From Psychrobacter lutiphocae DSM 21542 (GTDB taxonomy: Bacteria > Pseudomonadota > Gammaproteobacteria > Pseudomonadales > Moraxellaceae): a stretch of 43,314 bases of DNA. The position numbers and the translations under genes were made by a program. A model generated the notes under the pieces. That model made no database searches and was not told where the DNA came from. It was given only the letters and a program-made list of their open reading frames with translations. Location of the stretch: positions 80,291 to 123,604 of the forward strand of contig NZ_KB907625.1 in the NCBI RefSeq assembly GCF_000382145.1, given 5' to 3'. Below, one piece after another: positions 34,539 through 43,314 of the stretch. The number at the start of each line of letters is the position of its first letter. Position 1 is the stretch's first letter.

Positions 34539-34703
34539 TGGCGTTTATTTTTCGCTACATAAGCTGCCTTTTAGTTTATTTCATTTAACATAATCAAAGT
34601 GTGGAGGACAGAAGGTATATTATGTTAAATCAATGGGTTGGAAATAATAAAACTGATGATCATAAGAAATAGAAGTGTTAATAACAGAAAATACAGCATA
34701 ATA

Positions 34704-34807
34704 ATACCAAATCTAAAAATTAAGCTATCGAGAAAAACGAGTGCAAACGCTACATATAGTAGGTTTAGAGAGTTTGACAAAGATAGGTTGTTTTTTAGAA
34801 AAGGTAT
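34704..34807 (+). mobile_element. 104-bp MITE, copy 2
   Basis: Same length, ends (ATACC...GGTAT) and orientation as copy 1, with about nine base differences, so it is the oldest or most diverged of the three. It lies in the 461-base dnaN-recF spacer (34470-34930), which otherwise holds only the dnaN terminator and, presumably, the recF promoter. Confidence 0.88.
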
Positions 34808-34930
34808 AAGTCTGTGGTTAACGGGTGCTTATTAGTCGTTGCTGATTTAAACTAGGTATCTTAATCTTAATTCTAATAAAGTGATAAAACGAATGTATTC
34901 AAGCTCGATAACTATGGCAAGGTTGTTACT

Positions 34931-36145
34931 ATGCTGACGCATCTAAGTATTTATCAATTACGCAATTTGCAAACTGTTAATATAAGTCTTGGCCAGTGCA
35001 ATGTGTTTGTTGGCGCTAATGGCAGTGGCAAAACATCCTTGTTAGAGTCGTTATATTTATTATCTCGTGGTAAAAGCTTCCGTCATCATCAGCCAAAGCG
35101 CTACATCACCCATCATGCAAAGACTGCCACTGTGCATGCCAAATTTGCTGATGGGGGCAGTATGGCCATTCAAAAGGCACAAGATGCCAGTAGTGTGATG
35201 CGTTTGGGGCAACAAAACGTGTATGTACAAAGTGCTTTGGCCAAACAATTACCTAGCTTACTGATAGATCCATCTTCTATGGATATCTTAGAAATGGGCA
35301 GTGGTAGTCGTCGTCAGTTACTCGATTGGATAGCGTTTCACGTGAAACCTGGGTTTCATCCGCAGTGGCTGGCGTATCAACGTTTGCTCAAACAAAGAAA
35401 TGTATTATTAAAGCAGTCGCCACGTTTATCGACTTACCAAATGCAAGAGTTGATGGCATGGGATAAAGGGTTAGCGACACATGCGGCTTTGATTACTCAT
35501 TATCGACAGCAGGCATTTGTAGAATGGAAGCCAGTATTTGAAGAGTTAATAGAGAAGTTATTACCAGAATATGCGCCTTTTATTCAGCTTAAATTTTCAG
35601 CTGGTTATAATACTAAGTTTGCTTTAGATGAACTGCTGCAACAACGTCTGGCTCAGGATTGTCATATGGGTTATACCCGCATTGGTTGTCATCGAGCCGA
35701 TGTGCAAGTGTTATGGGTAGATGATGATGAGACACGGCAACTTCAGTTTGAGCAGCAGCAAGCACTTCAATCAGAACTAAGCCAACCTACGTTAGGGGAG
35801 GATACCCTGCGTGAGCAGGCGGCGAATGTGCTGTCACGTGGTGAGAAAAAGTTATTGATTACCGCACTAAGATTGTCACAGTTGCCCTTGTTGGTCTCTT
35901 TATCGTCTTCTGGTGTCTCTTTAGAGGAAGCAGTGAGTGAGGCATTGCCAGTGGTGTTGTTAGATGATATCACCGCTGAACTCGATGAGCGGGGATTAGA
36001 GATTTTACTTCAGACATTATCTAAGCTGTCGTGTCAGGTATTTATTACTAGTTTAGATACACAAATTATGGATAAGATAATCAACTATTGGCCACAGGCT
36101 AAGTTGTTTCACGTGAAACAAGGTAGTGTTACTGAGGCGGTGTGA
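34931..36145 (+). CDS. recF: DNA replication and repair protein RecF
   Basis: 404 residues. This SMC-like ATPase helps load RecA at gaps with RecO and RecR. Visible: LSIYQLRNLQTVNISLGQCNVFVGANGSGKTSLLESLYLLSRGKSFR (residues 4-50, Walker A at 28-36), the signature LSRGEKKLLITALRLSQ (about 302) and Walker B PVVLLDDITAELDERG (about 341-356), then QVFITSLD. It is longer than the usual 360 residues; extra sequence surrounds both parS sites (FHVKPG near residue 137, and the C-terminal LFHVKQGSVTEAV). Confidence 0.96.
   Translation: MLTHLSIYQLRNLQTVNISLGQCNVFVGANGSGKTSLLESLYLLSRGKSFRHHQPKRYITHHAKTATVHAKFADGGSMAIQKAQDASSVMRLGQQNVYVQSALAKQLPSLLIDPSSMDILEMGSGSRRQLLDWIAFHVKPGFHPQWLAYQRLLKQRNVLLKQSPRLSTYQMQELMAWDKGLATHAALITHYRQQAFVEWKPVFEELIEKLLPEYAPFIQLKFSAGYNTKFALDELLQQRLAQDCHMGYTRIGCHRADVQVLWVDDDETRQLQFEQQQALQSELSQPTLGEDTLREQAANVLSRGEKKLLITALRLSQLPLLVSLSSSGVSLEEAVSEALPVVLLDDITAELDERGLEILLQTLSKLSCQVFITSLDTQIMDKIINYWPQAKLFHVKQGSVTEAV
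35334..35349. promoter_or_regulatory. parS-like site (two mismatches) inside recF
   Basis: CGTTTCACGTGAAACC; only the outermost bases differ and the core GTTTCACGTGAAAC is intact. Confidence 0.7.
36105..36120. promoter_or_regulatory. parS site, perfect, at the 3' end of recF
   Basis: TGTTTCACGTGAAACA, exact, encoding FHVKQ about ten codons before the recF stop. Confidence 0.9.
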
Positions 36146-36223
36146 GGTGTTTTTAAACAGATAACCAGTTTGTTTATTTGTAGAAATTATAAATGGCGCA
36201 ACAAGACGCTATAACACAGCCTA

Positions 36224-36241
36224 ACCCCTATTATAAGGGGT
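36224..36241 (+). terminator. Weak hairpin after recF
   Basis: ACCCCT-ATTATA-AGGGGT, 6-bp arms, followed by AATTGCC with no T-run. It is possibly a terminator or an mRNA end; weak. Confidence 0.35.
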
Positions 36242-36281
36242 AATTGCCGCCAATATCGCCCATGCTTTTATTGTCAGTAAA

Positions 36282-36290
36282 TGCTATAAT
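36282..36290 (+). promoter_or_regulatory. Candidate extended -10 promoter of gyrB
   Basis: TGCTATAAT is an extended -10 (TGnTATAAT). No good -35 is present, which is acceptable for this promoter class. It lies about 235 nt before the gyrB ATG in the 379-base recF-gyrB spacer (36146-36524). gyrB promoters elsewhere are supercoiling-sensitive; that is not visible here. Confidence 0.4.
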
Positions 36291-36488
36291 AAGGGCTAGT
36301 TTTTGCCCCTATTTTATTGGCATGATAAAACAGGTGTTTGGCAAAATTGGACTGTGTAGGTTCTGTGCTAGCTTTACCTAAGCGCTCGCCAAGTATAAGC
36401 CATTGCCTGCTACTTTATTCGATAAAAGACTATTCGATAAAAAAATGATGGAATAGACAATCATATCAGATGCCAGTTGAATTGCTGA

Positions 36489-39143
<2,655 letters not shown>

Positions 39144-39176
39144 AGTTGTATTAGGTATATTTTTAGTTTGTTTTGA

Positions 39177-39209
39177 GAAAAGTCATCTTAATTGTAAGGT
39201 GGCTTTTTT
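39177..39209 (+). terminator. Terminator after gyrB
   Basis: AAAAGTCATCTTA / TAAGGTGGCTTTT stem with G-T wobble pairs, then a T-run. A perfect parS site starts two bases later. Confidence 0.8.
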
Positions 39210-39210
39210 T

Positions 39211-39226
39211 TGTTTCACGTGAAACA
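39211..39226. promoter_or_regulatory. parS site, perfect, after gyrB
   Basis: TGTTTCACGTGAAACA, exact and intergenic, 7.6 kb from oriC. The right-most parS site in the window. Confidence 0.92.
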
Positions 39227-39337
39227 AGGTTAAGTTTGGCTAGGTGTTAATATACACTCAAACCTTTCGCTGACTATAAAGCTGAGCGGTTTGGTTTATT
39301 AACCATTAACCACTCGGCAACTGAGGATTGTTAAACT

Positions 39338-39925
39338 ATGCTTGAACTCATATTATTGGCCTTAGCCTTAGCAATGGATGCGTTTTCGGTATCTATTGGG
39401 CTTGGGGCTAAACACACTAATTCATCTCAGTTATCAAAAAAATGCTCATCACTAATAGCGAAATTGGCTCTAGCAGCGGGTGTGTATTTTGGTATCGCTC
39501 AAGGCATAATGCCCTTAATCGGCTATTTGTTAGGCTCTGCCGTATTGGGGTGGTTGGCTTCGGCGGCGCCTTGGATTGGCTGTCTCATCTTAATCGGTTT
39601 GGGCGGCAAAATGCTGTACGAAGCTGTGACAGGTCAAGATGAAGCTAGTAAACTAGAAGCCGCTGATACTTCGAGCAAGATTGATCATAAGTTGATGAGT
39701 TCTTTGGCGATTGCTACCAGTATCGATGCACTAGCAGCGGGCTTTACCTTAAACCTATTATCCGTTAATGCATGGTTAGCCTGTACGATTATTGCTATGA
39801 TAACGGCTGTATCGAGTTTTATTGGAGTCTATTTAGGTCGTCAATCCGGTACTTGGCTGGAAGATAAAGCAGAAATATTAGGCGGTTTGGTGTTAATCGC
39901 TATTGGTATTAAAATGGTAATTTAG
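39338..39925 (+). CDS. mntP: Manganese efflux pump MntP
   Basis: 195 residues with six hydrophobic helices in two internally similar halves. The family's metal-binding motifs are present: [14 protein letters not shown] (residues 9-22) and [11 protein letters not shown] (about 128-138), each with the conserved aspartate, plus GGKMLYEA and [15 protein letters not shown]. It exports Mn2+ from the cytoplasm. The cytoplasmic loop ([17 protein letters not shown]) is typical. In other bacteria the gene may be under a yybP-ykoY riboswitch or MntR; I see neither in the 110-base leader. A MITE starts 5 bases after the stop. Confidence 0.93.
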   Translation: MLELILLALALAMDAFSVSIGLGAKHTNSSQLSKKCSSLIAKLALAAGVYFGIAQGIMPLIGYLLGSAVLGWLASAAPWIGCLILIGLGGKMLYEAVTGQDEASKLEAADTSSKIDHKLMSSLAIATSIDALAAGFTLNLLSVNAWLACTIIAMITAVSSFIGVYLGRQSGTWLEDKAEILGGLVLIAIGIKMVI

Positions 39926-39930
39926 TTTTT

Positions 39931-40034
39931 ATACCTTTTCTGAAAAATAACCTATCTTTGTCAAACTCGCTAAACCTACTACTTGTAGCGTCTGCACTCT
40001 TTTTCCTCGATATCTTAATTTTCAGATTTGGTAT
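39931..40034 (-). mobile_element. 104-bp MITE, copy 3 (inverted)
   Basis: The reverse complement matches copy 1 (15976-16079) with a single difference (CAGACG for CAAACG). The near identity over 104 bp, 24 kb apart, indicates recent mobility. Ends are ATACC...GGTAT. Confidence 0.9.
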
Positions 40035-40122
40035 TAGATAAAGAAGATAGCAGCAAGCCGATCTTCATTAAGGCTAATATTTGTCAATGGTATTAAAATA
40101 AAGACCAGAGTAAAAAAGATGA

Positions 40123-40326
40123 CTAAGGTCTTGCTGAAGATGATAGTTTTGCTCTTTTGATTTTTTGATCTGTCTTATATTGGCTTAACGCATACACAGC
40201 CCAAATAGCAGCAGGTAACCAACCAATTAAGGTAATTTGTAGTATTAAACAAATAATACCAGCAAATGGACGACCAATAGTAAAAAACAATAAAAATGGT
40301 AAGAAGATTGCAATAATAAGTCGCAT
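40123..40326 (-). CDS. Pmp3/YqaE-like (UPF0057) small membrane protein
   Basis: 67 residues, two predicted TM helices (about 3-25 and 26-48) and a basic hydrophilic tail (KTDQKIKRAKLSSSARP). The pattern FLPFLLFFTIGRP...ILQITLIGWLPAAIWAVYALSQYK matches the family of proteolipids linked to membrane potential and stress in other organisms. AAGGAT precedes the ATG. The family call rests on hydrophobic pattern plus the G-W/Y-LP-I-A-Y core. Confidence 0.75.
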   Translation of the reverse strand: MRLIIAIFLPFLLFFTIGRPFAGIICLILQITLIGWLPAAIWAVYALSQYKTDQKIKRAKLSSSARP

Positions 40327-40456
40327 AAAAATCCTTTTAAATTCAAGGTTTGTAATTACAGGCTGTCAGATAGTTAAATCCATTACTAAGTATTTCAGAT
40401 TTTGGCAAAATAATAAAATAAATGCAAGGAGCTTTTACCTCGTATCTTGGTTGCAC

Positions 40457-41494
40457 TTATTTAAACCGCCATGCCAAAACTCGGCTCGACTTTTGCCCAT
40501 GCTTCATATTAATCGTCTTAATCTGCTGCGCACCAACTCGGCGTAGTAGCGCATCAAGAGGCTTTAAGTTTTCCGCTTTAGAAACCAAAGTAGTGAACCA
40601 ATTGACCTGCTGGGCATAGTCAACACTTTCGTTGATCATGCGTGTAATAAAGGCATATTCACCACCTTCGGTCCACAGCTCCGCATTTTGTCCACCAAAA
40701 TTCAGATTGTTTTTGGCATCAGCGAAACGGTTTGCGTTTTGACTGTTGGGGTTACGACGTGCACGGTTTTTTTGTAGCTTAGTCTGTTTGCGATTATTGG
40801 CATCGAGCACATCTTGCATCGAGGCATGGAACGGAGGGTTACAGACAGTGATATCAAAGTAATCGTGTTCACCGATAATACCTTTAAAGATATTTTTTGG
40901 ATTGGTTTGCTGCTTAACGGTCACCATCTTTTTTAGATTGGGATTAACTTCACAAATGGTTTTTGTGGTATTAATCGACACAGGGTCAATATCGGTTGCG
41001 GTAAAGTACCAGCCATAGCTTTGACTGCCGACAATCGGATAAATCAAACTGGCGCCAGTACCTATGTCTAATACATGCGGCTTTTTATTCTCTGAACCAC
41101 TGTTATTGTCATTCAATAAATCAGCAACTTGATGAATATAGTCAGCACGACCAGGGATGGGCGGACACAGATAGCCTTTAGGCAAATCCCAATATTTAAT
41201 ATTGTAATGCAGCGCCAACAAGGCTTTATTAAGAGTCAGCACCGCTTCAGCGTCAGAAAAGTTAATGGTCGGCTCACCGCTAGGGTTTGTAATCGTATAC
41301 TGAGCTAGCTCAGGTAGAGCTTTGGTCAGTCTTTCAAAGTCGTAGCGACCTTGATGTGGATTGCGTGGGTGCAAGGTGCTTTTAGCTTGGGGTTTAACCG
41401 TTGTAGTAGGTTTACGTTGAGGTGTCGTAGCTGGTTTATCACTTGTTGTTGTGCTGTTTTTTGTGTTGGTCGTGTGACTTGTGTTTTGTGTCAT
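40457..41494 (-). CDS. rlmF: 23S rRNA (adenine-1618-N6)-methyltransferase
   Basis: 345 residues. The family signature is strong: [22 protein letters not shown] (about 42), [23 protein letters not shown] (SAM motif, about 138), [11 protein letters not shown], the catalytic [11 protein letters not shown] (about 217), [25 protein letters not shown], and the C-terminal [16 protein letters not shown] Thr/Lys/Pro-rich N-terminal extension (first 40 residues) is extra. It is a single gene, divergent from the crotonase gene. Confidence 0.95.
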   Translation of the reverse strand: MTQNTSHTTNTKNSTTTSDKPATTPQRKPTTTVKPQAKSTLHPRNPHQGRYDFERLTKALPELAQYTITNPSGEPTINFSDAEAVLTLNKALLALHYNIKYWDLPKGYLCPPIPGRADYIHQVADLLNDNNSGSENKKPHVLDIGTGASLIYPIVGSQSYGWYFTATDIDPVSINTTKTICEVNPNLKKMVTVKQQTNPKNIFKGIIGEHDYFDITVCNPPFHASMQDVLDANNRKQTKLQKNRARRNPNSQNANRFADAKNNLNFGGQNAELWTEGGEYAFITRMINESVDYAQQVNWFTTLVSKAENLKPLDALLRRVGAQQIKTINMKHGQKSSRVLAWRFK

Positions 41495-41686
41495 AGGGTG
41501 TTAAAACTTATAAAATTAAAAAGGAGTAACCGCTAGTGTAACAGGTTTAGCTTACCTATGATGATATTACTCATAGTTGATGGTTTAAGAGCACAGATAC
41601 GACATAATAATAAATACACACCTTTAAATAATAACAATCGCAGCCTCAAACAATACCATTTTGGGAACAGTAAATAAGGAATAATT

Positions 41687-42493
41687 ATGACAATAACTCA
41701 TACGAAAAACACACAGAACAAACGAATTACCTACCAAACAGACGGCTATGTTTGCCTCATTGGTCTTAATCGAGTTGATAAGCGCAACGCCTTTGACAGC
41801 CATATGATTGCCCAGTTATCACAGGCGCTCACTGATTATGAAGCTGACAGCGAGCTGCGCTGTGCGCTTATCTTTGCGCATGGTGAGCACTTCACCGCAG
41901 GGCTGGACTTGATGGAATTACAAGACAAGCTTGATAAAGGGGTATTTGCGTTTGATAGCACTCAGATTGACCCGTGGGGCATCAGTGGCAAACAGCGCAC
42001 CAAACCTGTGGTAGTTGCAGTACAAGGCACTTGCTTTACCGCAGGGATTGAACTGATGCTCAACAGTGACGTGGTCATTGCGAGCGACGACTGTAACTTC
42101 GCACAGATGGAAGTGCAGCGTGGCATCATGCCATTTGGGGGCGCAACCGTACGTTTTGTGGCGGCGGCAGGTTGGCAAAAAGCCATGCCGTACCTATTAA
42201 CCGGTAAGCCATTTGATGCCACTACTGCCGATAAACTAGGTCTGGTCAGTGAAGTGGTGCCCAAAGGTAAGCAGTATGATCGAGCCTTTGAACTGGCTAC
42301 CGAGATTAGCAAAGCCGCACCGCTTGGCGTTCAGTCCCTATTAGCCTCTGCACAAGATGCCGCCCGTCATGGCGCTGACAGTGCACTGGCGAATATCCAT
42401 AGCTTTTTACCGCCCCTGTTTAACTCTGATGATGCCAAAGAAGGGGTGATGTCGATGGTTGAGCGTCGTGAAGCGCAGTTTAAGGGAAGGTAG
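41687..42493 (+). CDS. Enoyl-CoA hydratase/isomerase (crotonase) family protein
   Basis: 268 residues. Crotonase-fold blocks are present: IGLNRVDKRNAFDSHMI (about 25-41), the oxyanion-hole HGEHFTAGLDLMEL (about 67-79), KPVVVAVQGTCFTAGIELMLNSDVVIASDDCNFAQMEVQRGIMPFGGATVRF (about 104-155) and LGLVSEVVPKG. Typical length. Likely substrate: an acyl-CoA. The first hydratase glutamate position (xGxELAL) reads GIELML and is kept; the exact reaction cannot be told from this family pattern. It is monocistronic. Confidence 0.85.
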   Translation: MTITHTKNTQNKRITYQTDGYVCLIGLNRVDKRNAFDSHMIAQLSQALTDYEADSELRCALIFAHGEHFTAGLDLMELQDKLDKGVFAFDSTQIDPWGISGKQRTKPVVVAVQGTCFTAGIELMLNSDVVIASDDCNFAQMEVQRGIMPFGGATVRFVAAAGWQKAMPYLLTGKPFDATTADKLGLVSEVVPKGKQYDRAFELATEISKAAPLGVQSLLASAQDAARHGADSALANIHSFLPPLFNSDDAKEGVMSMVERREAQFKGR

Positions 42494-42513
42494 TGTTAGG
42501 CGCTAAAGATTAA

Positions 42514-42912
42514 TTAATAGGAACAGACGAAGGTAGCTAAAGTTTCCCCTGTTGTATCAGGATATATAATTTGCCAATCCTCGGATTTATAATTAAAAAA
42601 AGACACAGTATTATTACCTAAACGAGATAAAAAAGATAAAATTTTATTTCTCTTTGGTTTATTGTTGCAATCCCACATATTAAGAGTAATTACCAAGTTA
42701 TATGAACCTTCTTCATCAAATTGTGTTTCAGAATAATCCACACGTCTGAAAGCTGTTCTATATCTTCCTGTTTCAGATATAGATTCAGCATCAATTGAAA
42801 AACTAATATTTAAACCTGACTCTAATGAGACTGATGAAAGATGTACCCACTCTGAAGCATTCGCACCCATAGAGGTAAATGCTACAATAGATATTAATAT
42901 TATTTTTTTCAT
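42514..42912 (-). CDS. Small secreted protein, possibly surface-adhesin E-like
   Basis: 132 residues. A signal peptide ends at NAS|EWVHL (about residue 20). The pattern of an early EWVHLSS, SIDAESISETGRYRTAFRRVDYSE, a central cysteine (MWDCNNK) and a C-terminal TFVCSY resembles the short surface-adhesin E family in layout (an aspartate-serine strand pair, two cysteines). I give this as a weak suggestion only. It is AT-richer than neighbouring housekeeping genes and lies next to an IS, so it may be accessory DNA. Confidence 0.5.
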   Translation of the reverse strand: MKKIILISIVAFTSMGANASEWVHLSSVSLESGLNISFSIDAESISETGRYRTAFRRVDYSETQFDEEGSYNLVITLNMWDCNNKPKRNKILSFLSRLGNNTVSFFNYKSEDWQIIYPDTTGETLATFVCSY

Positions 42913-43039
42913 ATTTATATTTTTGAATAGTTAATATAAGGATTATATAATAATTGAATACTATATTTATCAATTATAGTTGAATATATCTATATAATAT
43001 ATAACAAGAACTCTTAAGTAATCGAACAAAATTAAATAC

Positions 43040-43314
43040 CTATACTTTAAATGTAGAAAAATTTAACGACAGGGAATCACCAATATTAGCAAAAACCCGA
43101 TTAACTGCATAAGACAACGTATCGAAAGAAACATAATCACAAGGTCTTAGCCAAGCCTGTTTTACCTCCTTCCATAACCGCTCAATGATATTTAGATGCG
43201 GACTATAAGGCGGTAAATAAAAGATAAACAAGCCTCGTTCTTGCCAAATGGGTAATCTAGCTTGGATAATCTTGGCATGATGAATACTGGCATTATCCAT
43301 GACAATCACTGTAA
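43040..43314 (-). mobile_element. IS630-type transposase, C-terminal part (cut by window edge)
   Basis: Visible are IVMDNASIHHA, LPIWQERGLFIFYLPPYSPHLNIIERLWKEVKQAWLRP and the tail to NFSTFKV. DNASIH and the downstream PPYSPHLNIIERLW (with the final glutamate of the DDE triad) are hallmarks of IS630-type DDE transposases. The 5' part is outside the window, so completeness and any frameshift (two-ORF form) cannot be judged. IS630 elements insert at TA. Confidence 0.85.

Noticed and set aside
34638..34835. Open frames over MITE copies (also 15877-16118)
   Set aside because: They are generated by the 104-bp repeat itself and recur in its copies; no start signals.
39227..39337. Mn riboswitch (yybP-ykoY type) before mntP
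   Set aside because: The leader is short and I could not find the conserved helices or GGGGAGUA-like core.
43031..43042. ATACC next to the transposase stop as a shared end with the MITE
   Set aside because: Only five bases match, next to the stop codon; too short to link the MITE to this IS.

Overview
The window is a chromosomal replication-origin region of a Moraxellaceae gamma-proteobacterium, most likely Psychrobacter. The assignment rests on the order rpmH / dnaA / dnaN / recF / gyrB with rnpA, yidD, yidC and mnmE on the other side, on moderate-to-low GC with AT-rich spacers, and on the protein families present. It is inference, because no database search was possible. No rRNA, tRNA or CRISPR array was seen.

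Layout. 1-1.8 kb: a tandem array of small outer-membrane beta-barrel genes, running off the left edge; promoter, gene and terminator were duplicated as blocks. 2.2-6.4 kb: a lone bioF, then dnaK and grpE (heat-shock chaperones) on the minus strand. 6.7-9.3 kb: an orphan HlyD-like lipoprotein with a hexanucleotide repeat, a 4-TM protein and a DCC-family protein. 9.5-11.6 kb: a fatty-acid desaturase and a GbsR/MarR-type regulator, each preceded by the same 20-bp palindrome lying over a TTGACA box; this looks like a small self-contained regulon. 11.6-14 kb: a 9-bp minisatellite, tsaC and dprA. 14.8-19.7 kb: a di-haem cytochrome c peroxidase, thrC, a secreted protein of unknown function, a PHA-granule-region protein and a broken secreted-protein gene. 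19.7-26.7 kb: rsmB, fmt, ribE, ribD, nrdR and mnmE. 27-30.5 kb: yidC, yidD, rnpA and rpmH. 30.5-31.8 kb: oriC with DnaA boxes. 31.8-39.1 kb: dnaA, dnaN, recF and gyrB on the plus strand. 39.3-43.3 kb: mntP, a Pmp3/YqaE-like peptide, rlmF, a crotonase-family gene, a small secreted protein and the end of an IS630-type transposase.

Genes point mostly away from oriC on both sides. Twelve parS-like sites (four perfect copies of TGTTTCACGTGAAACA) are spread over 30 kb, six of them inside coding sequence, so this is also the ParB-loading and segregation domain. The parAB genes are not in the window. The ribE-ribD spacer is notable: it packs three perfect DnaA boxes, one near-match and three parS-like sites into 256 bp, about 8 kb from oriC.

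The window is also rich in short repeats: three copies of a 104-bp TA-ended MITE, a second diverged repeat family, two palindromic intergenic elements, and several microsatellites (units of 6, 9, 14, 15 and 31 bp). Many genes that form one operon in related bacteria (rpmH-rnpA, yidD-yidC-mnmE, dnaN-recF-gyrB, ribD-ribE) are separated here by long spacers, several with strong hairpin terminators.
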